In this document: positions 60,945 to 64,000 of the stretch, in pieces | How the letters are laid out: each line of letters opens with the position of its first letter | How positions within the stretch are numbered: the stretch's first letter is position 1 | Source of the DNA: Streptomyces sp. NRRL B-24085 | GTDB taxonomy: Bacteria; Actinomycetota; Actinomycetes; Streptomycetales; Streptomycetaceae | Length of the DNA stretch: 64,000 bases | Direction: 5' to 3' | Assembly (NCBI RefSeq): GCF_001282115.1 | Contig: NZ_LJBR01000074.1 | Span: 1-64,000 of the forward strand | Position numbers and translations under genes: made by a program | Notes under the pieces: model-generated | Told to the model about the DNA's origin: nothing | The model's input: the letters and a program-made list of their open reading frames with translations, nothing else | Databases searched by the model: none

Positions 60945-61852
60945 CGGTTCTCCACCCGCCGGTTGACGATCAGCTGGATGATCGCGACGGCCATCAGGAT
61001 GAGCATGAGCACGAACGACGCGGCACTCGCGTAGCCGATCTGCCCCCGTTTGAAGCCGGTCTCGTAGATGTACTGGACGAGCAGGTTGTTCGAGGTGCCG
61101 GGCCCGCCGTTGTTGAGGGCGACGAACACCGGGTACTCCTTCATCGAGTTGATCGTGTTGAGCAGGATCACGATGAACGAGGTGGGCGCGATGCTCGGCA
61201 GGGTGATGCTGAAGAACTGGCGCCAGGGGCCGGCGCCGTCGAGCGAGGCGGCCTCGTAGTACGACACGGGTACGTTCTTGATCGCCGCGATGAACAGCAG
61301 CATCGTGAAACCGGTCCAGGCCCAGGCCGCCGCCATCACCACCACGAGCAACGAGAGGTCAGCGTTCGACTGCCACGGAACGGCGTCTCCGCCGAACTTC
61401 TCGATGACGTAGTTGACCAGTCCGAAGTTCTCGCCGAACATCCACCGCCATAGGACACCCACGACGATCGGCGACAGCAGCCACGGGATGAAGAAGACGA
61501 CGCGGGCGACGGACCCGCCCTTGGCGTGCTTGCTCACCACCAGGTTGGCGGCGAGCAGCGAGACGACGAAGTTCAGCGGGACGAAGAGGACGGTGTACAG
61601 CAGCGTCCGGGTCAGCGCGTCGTAGAACGTGGAGTCGCCGAACAGGTTGTGGTAGTTGTCCAGTCCGACCCACTGGAACACCCCCACGCCCGTGTAGTTC
61701 GTGAAGGAGTAGACGAGCCCGATCACCGCCGGCCAGACGAAGAACAGCGCGAAGAGCACGACGTTGGCCGCGATGAGGACGAGCGGCGCAAGGGTGTACT
61801 TACTGCGTCTGCTGGGCGGGCTCACGGACACGTCCGCGGCGCGTTTTGTCAT
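60941..61852 (-). CDS. Sugar ABC transporter permease (MalF-like)
   Basis: This 303-residue permease has a soluble N-terminus, six helices and the EAA loop YYEAASLDGAGPWRQFFSITLP. VYSFTNYTGVGVFQWVGLDNYHNLF after the first helix is typical of MalF-type carbohydrate permeases. It lies between the binding-protein gene and the second permease. No ATPase gene is nearby; the shared streptomycete ATPase MsiK is the likely partner. Confidence 0.92.
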   Translation of the reverse strand: MTKRAADVSVSPPSRRSKYTLAPLVLIAANVVLFALFFVWPAVIGLVYSFTNYTGVGVFQWVGLDNYHNLFGDSTFYDALTRTLLYTVLFVPLNFVVSLLAANLVVSKHAKGGSVARVVFFIPWLLSPIVVGVLWRWMFGENFGLVNYVIEKFGGDAVPWQSNADLSLLVVVMAAAWAWTGFTMLLFIAAIKNVPVSYYEAASLDGAGPWRQFFSITLPSIAPTSFIVILLNTINSMKEYPVFVALNNGGPGTSNNLLVQYIYETGFKRGQIGYASAASFVLMLILMAVAIIQLIVNRRVENR

Positions 61853-61977
61853 CTTCCTGACTCCGTGCTGGTGGAAGGGGTTGCGGTGGGCTCAGGCCAT
61901 GAGCCCGGCGTCACGGGGGCGGCCGCGGCCGGGCGGCGGGGTCGGGACGCCGCCGCCCGGGCGCTCGGGGCCTGTGA

Positions 61978-63300
61978 TCAGCCGCCGACCTGCTGGTTGT
62001 AGCCGTCCACGATGTTCTGCAGGGCCTTGTCGGCCGACTGCTGGCCGTTGATCGCCTTGCCGAGCTCCGTCTTGGTCGGGTCCTCGGTGAGGCTCTTGCC
62101 CTTCAGCACCCAGTTGGTCTGCGCGCTGTTGAAGTAGCCGGAGATCGGGGCGTAGAGCGGGATGGACTCGTTGTAGAGCTTGAACGCCGCCTGCGCCGCC
62201 TCGGACTTGAAGGGGTACGTCGGGTTCAGCCCGCTCTCGACCGGCAGGAACCCGGACGCCTCGCACAGCGCCTTGTAGTGGGCCGGCTCGTACAGCCAGG
62301 ACAGGAAGCCCCTCGCGGCCTTGGCGGCGTCGCCGTTGTTGTTGAAGCCGACCACCATGCCGCCGCTGTTGACGTCGCTGGCCTGGACCGGCTGGGCGGG
62401 GGTCGGGACGCTCGCCCACTCGAACTTCTTGATGCTGTCCGCGAAGGAGGCGACCTGCCACACGCCGGACCAGTAGGCGACCACGTCACCGCTCTGGAAC
62501 ATGGCGGACGGGTCGGCGCCGGACGTCCACACCGACTTCGGCATGGTCTTGTCGTCGTTCCAGCCGACGAAGGTGTTCACGGCCTTCTTGGTCGCCGCGT
62601 CCACCGAGAACTTGCCGGAGTCGTCGGCGTGGACGTACTTGCCGCCCATCTCGTACACCATGGCGCGCAGCCGCGACGGCGACTGGTCGAAGGTCAGGGA
62701 GTACTTGGCGCCGGTCTTCTCGCGGACCTTGTTCGCCGCGGCGATGAAGTCTGTCCAGGTCCAGGTCTTCGACGGCTCGGTCGGGAAGGAGACGCCGGCC
62801 TTCTCGAAGAGCGACTTGTTGATGAACAGGCCGGACGCGGTGACGTCCGAGGGGATGGACAGCACCTTCCCGGAGGAGTCCTTCGCGAGGAAGTTCTGGT
62901 TGATGTTGTTGCTCTTCTTGTCAGCGATGGACTTGAGGTCGATCAGCTTGCTCGACCAGATCGGGTCCAGCGCCGGCACGGCCGCGACGTCGGGCAGGGA
63001 GTTGGCCTGCGCGGCGTTGTGCAGCTTCGTGGTGTAGCCGTCGTAGGGGATGTTGACGAGCTTGAGGTTGACGCCGGTTTCCTTCTTGTACTGCGCCACC
63101 ATCTTCTTCCAGCCCGCGTCCTGCCCCGGAACCGTGGAGATCCAGAACGTCAGCGACTTGGAGGTACCGCCGGAGCCGCCGTCCCCGCCGCAGGCGGTGA
63201 GCGTCAGAGCACCTGCCGTGACAGCGGCAGCGAGGGAAACCAGGCGGCGCATGCCGCCGCGGCCGAGACGGCTAGAGCGCCGCACACCCACAGTGGTCAT
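61978..63300 (-). CDS. Sugar ABC transporter substrate-binding lipoprotein
   Basis: This 440-residue protein has a lipoprotein signal ending LTLTACGGDG. The mature part is a family 1 carbohydrate-binding protein: TFWISTVPGQDAGWKKMVAQ, then AAQANSLPDVAAVPALDPIW, then GLFINKSLFEKAGVSFP and MFQSGDVVAYWSGVWQVAS. ATG 63300 follows a run of A with AAAGGGA. It is the first gene of the importer operon. The sugar is unknown. About 125 bases separate it from the first permease. Confidence 0.93.
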   Translation of the reverse strand: MTTVGVRRSSRLGRGGMRRLVSLAAAVTAGALTLTACGGDGGSGGTSKSLTFWISTVPGQDAGWKKMVAQYKKETGVNLKLVNIPYDGYTTKLHNAAQANSLPDVAAVPALDPIWSSKLIDLKSIADKKSNNINQNFLAKDSSGKVLSIPSDVTASGLFINKSLFEKAGVSFPTEPSKTWTWTDFIAAANKVREKTGAKYSLTFDQSPSRLRAMVYEMGGKYVHADDSGKFSVDAATKKAVNTFVGWNDDKTMPKSVWTSGADPSAMFQSGDVVAYWSGVWQVASFADSIKKFEWASVPTPAQPVQASDVNSGGMVVGFNNNGDAAKAARGFLSWLYEPAHYKALCEASGFLPVESGLNPTYPFKSEAAQAAFKLYNESIPLYAPISGYFNSAQTNWVLKGKSLTEDPTKTELGKAINGQQSADKALQNIVDGYNQQVGG

Positions 63301-63534
63301 CTTCGATCCCTTTTTTTCGTGGTAGGGGACGGAGCACGGCGCCGACCGAGGCGGCACTGGTGCAGTTTGCAGGAGGTTCGCTTTCCGAGGGCGCGGCCTC
63401 GCCCGGCCGCGTCATCCTGACGGGCGAGGGTCCCCGGCCGCTGTCGGCCGTCTCCGCACGGGCACGCCCTCGTGCGGTCGCCGTACGTCGAGTACGGGCG
63501 GGACGCTCGCCCAAGCCGGCGTCCCGGCCGACTT

Positions 63535-63546
63535 AGAAAGCGCTTG
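63535..63546. promoter_or_regulatory. LacI-type operator-like site upstream of the sugar importer operon
   Basis: AGAAAGCGCTTG contains the palindromic core AAGCGCTT, 235 bases upstream of the binding-protein start and 32 bases from the end of the ROK gene. The same 12-mer, reversed, occurs before the ABC exporter at 29549-29560. Confidence 0.45.
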
Positions 63547-63577
63547 TCCGGACATTGGCAGACCGAGTCCGAACCCG

Positions 63578-64000
63578 TCAATCCTTCGTCCGCGCCGCCT
63601 GGGTCACGGTTTGGACTCCTCGGGCGACGGCGAGCCGTGCCGCGCCCACGACGGTGCCGAGCTCACCGACCTGGCTGCTGACCACCTCGGTGGGCCAGCT
63701 CAGCCGCTCCAGCTCGGCCCGCACACCGGGCAGGAGCTGCGGATACGCGCCGGTGCTGCCGCCCAGCACGAGCAGCCCCGGGTCCAGTACGGCGGTCACG
63801 GCGGCGGCCAGCCGGCCCACGTCCACGGCGTGTCTGGCGACGACCGCGCGGGCCGTGGCACTGCCCTGTGCGGCGAGGGCGAAGAGCCGCTCGGCCGTGC
63901 GGGGGCAGGAGCCGTCGGACTCGGGCCATGCCTCGGCGGCCCGGCGCAGCAGCGAGCGGGACCCGATGTACTCCTCCAGGGCCTCGTGGCGGGGCTCCTG
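63578..64000 (-). CDS. ROK-family sugar kinase/repressor, 5' end cut by the window
   Basis: Only the C-terminal 140 residues are visible; the frame is open to the window edge. The sequence contains HEALEEYIGSRSLLRRAAEA, then a segment with VLDPGLLVLGGSTGAY and GELGTVVGAARLAVARG, the usual C-terminal ROK pattern. Without the N-terminus one cannot tell a glucokinase from a ROK repressor with an HTH. Being upstream of the sugar importer on the same strand, it is a candidate regulator of it. Confidence 0.8.
   Translation of the reverse strand, partial: QEPRHEALEEYIGSRSLLRRAAEAWPESDGSCPRTAERLFALAAQGSATARAVVARHAVDVGRLAAAVTAVLDPGLLVLGGSTGAYPQLLPGVRAELERLSWPTEVVSSQVGELGTVVGAARLAVARGVQTVTQAARTKD

Noticed and set aside
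1..64000. tRNA genes, CRISPR arrays, insertion sequences, prophage or integrative element borders
   Set aside because: No cloverleaf-like sequence, regularly spaced repeats, transposase or integrase motifs or long terminal repeats were seen by eye on either strand.

Overview
The window looks like a piece of chromosome from a Streptomyces or a close relative. GC content is very high with strong GC bias at third codon positions, GTG and TTG starts are common, and many families are typical of streptomycetes: a DUF397/DUF5753 regulator cassette, DUF5133 and DUF5709 proteins, a DUF574-type methyltransferase, a mycothiol-dependent isomerase-like protein, an actinobacterial proteasome beta subunit and several SpoIIE-type phosphatases. 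It reads as ordinary chromosome of many short transcription units. I see no tRNA, rRNA, CRISPR array, insertion sequence or prophage.

Layout. Positions 1-4271: two SpoIIE/PP2C phosphatases, one cut by the window edge and one a full membrane sensor carrying its own kinase domain. 4406-7681: FprA-like ferredoxin reductase behind an iron-box-like site, FAD monooxygenase, MarR regulator. 7691-14864: mostly exported proteins (orphan transporter binding lipoprotein, alpha/beta hydrolase, zinc-ribbon/peptidoglycan-binding protein, nuclease/sphingomyelinase-fold enzyme with a jacalin lectin domain, GH43-like/AbfB protein, lamin-tail protein). 14848-18333: PadR operon with its operator, a coiled-coil protein of unknown function, an isomerase-like protein. 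18445-22100: a three-subunit molybdenum hydroxylase. 22122-27726: a repeat-containing membrane protein, a YkvA-like protein, a two-gene graspetide (ATP-grasp RiPP) locus at 23804-24995, and small proteins with a GlxA-type regulator. 27749-32242: an ABC exporter and a WhiJ/AbaA-like developmental regulator cassette. 32252-38491: two methyltransferases, an aldo/keto reductase, a Gfo/Idh/MocA oxidoreductase, an acetyltransferase and a secreted GH64 beta-1,3-glucanase. 38539-49438: a third SpoIIE phosphatase, an MMPL transporter, a sulfite-oxidase-like gene broken by a frameshift, a soluble transhydrogenase, an amino-acid permease and a nickel/cobalt transporter with a Nur-like box. 49566-52020: a proteasome beta subunit standing apart from prcA and pup, and a polytopic glycosyltransferase-like protein.

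The right end (52182-64000) is mainly carbohydrate-related and mostly on the minus strand: a GH65 phosphorylase overlapping a beta-phosphoglucomutase-like gene, a SnoaL-like protein and a kinase, then a sugar ABC importer without its own ATPase. The importer runs directly into two large proteins of unknown function, probably glycan-active, and is preceded by a LacI-type operator-like site and a ROK-family gene cut by the window edge.

The points I would follow first are the graspetide locus, the isolated but catalytically complete proteasome beta subunit, the two unassigned proteins of the sugar importer operon, and a 12-bp stem that covers the ribosome binding site of the lamin-tail protein. 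Several palindromes and direct repeats in promoters are listed as candidate operators. They were found by eye and carry no statistical test.
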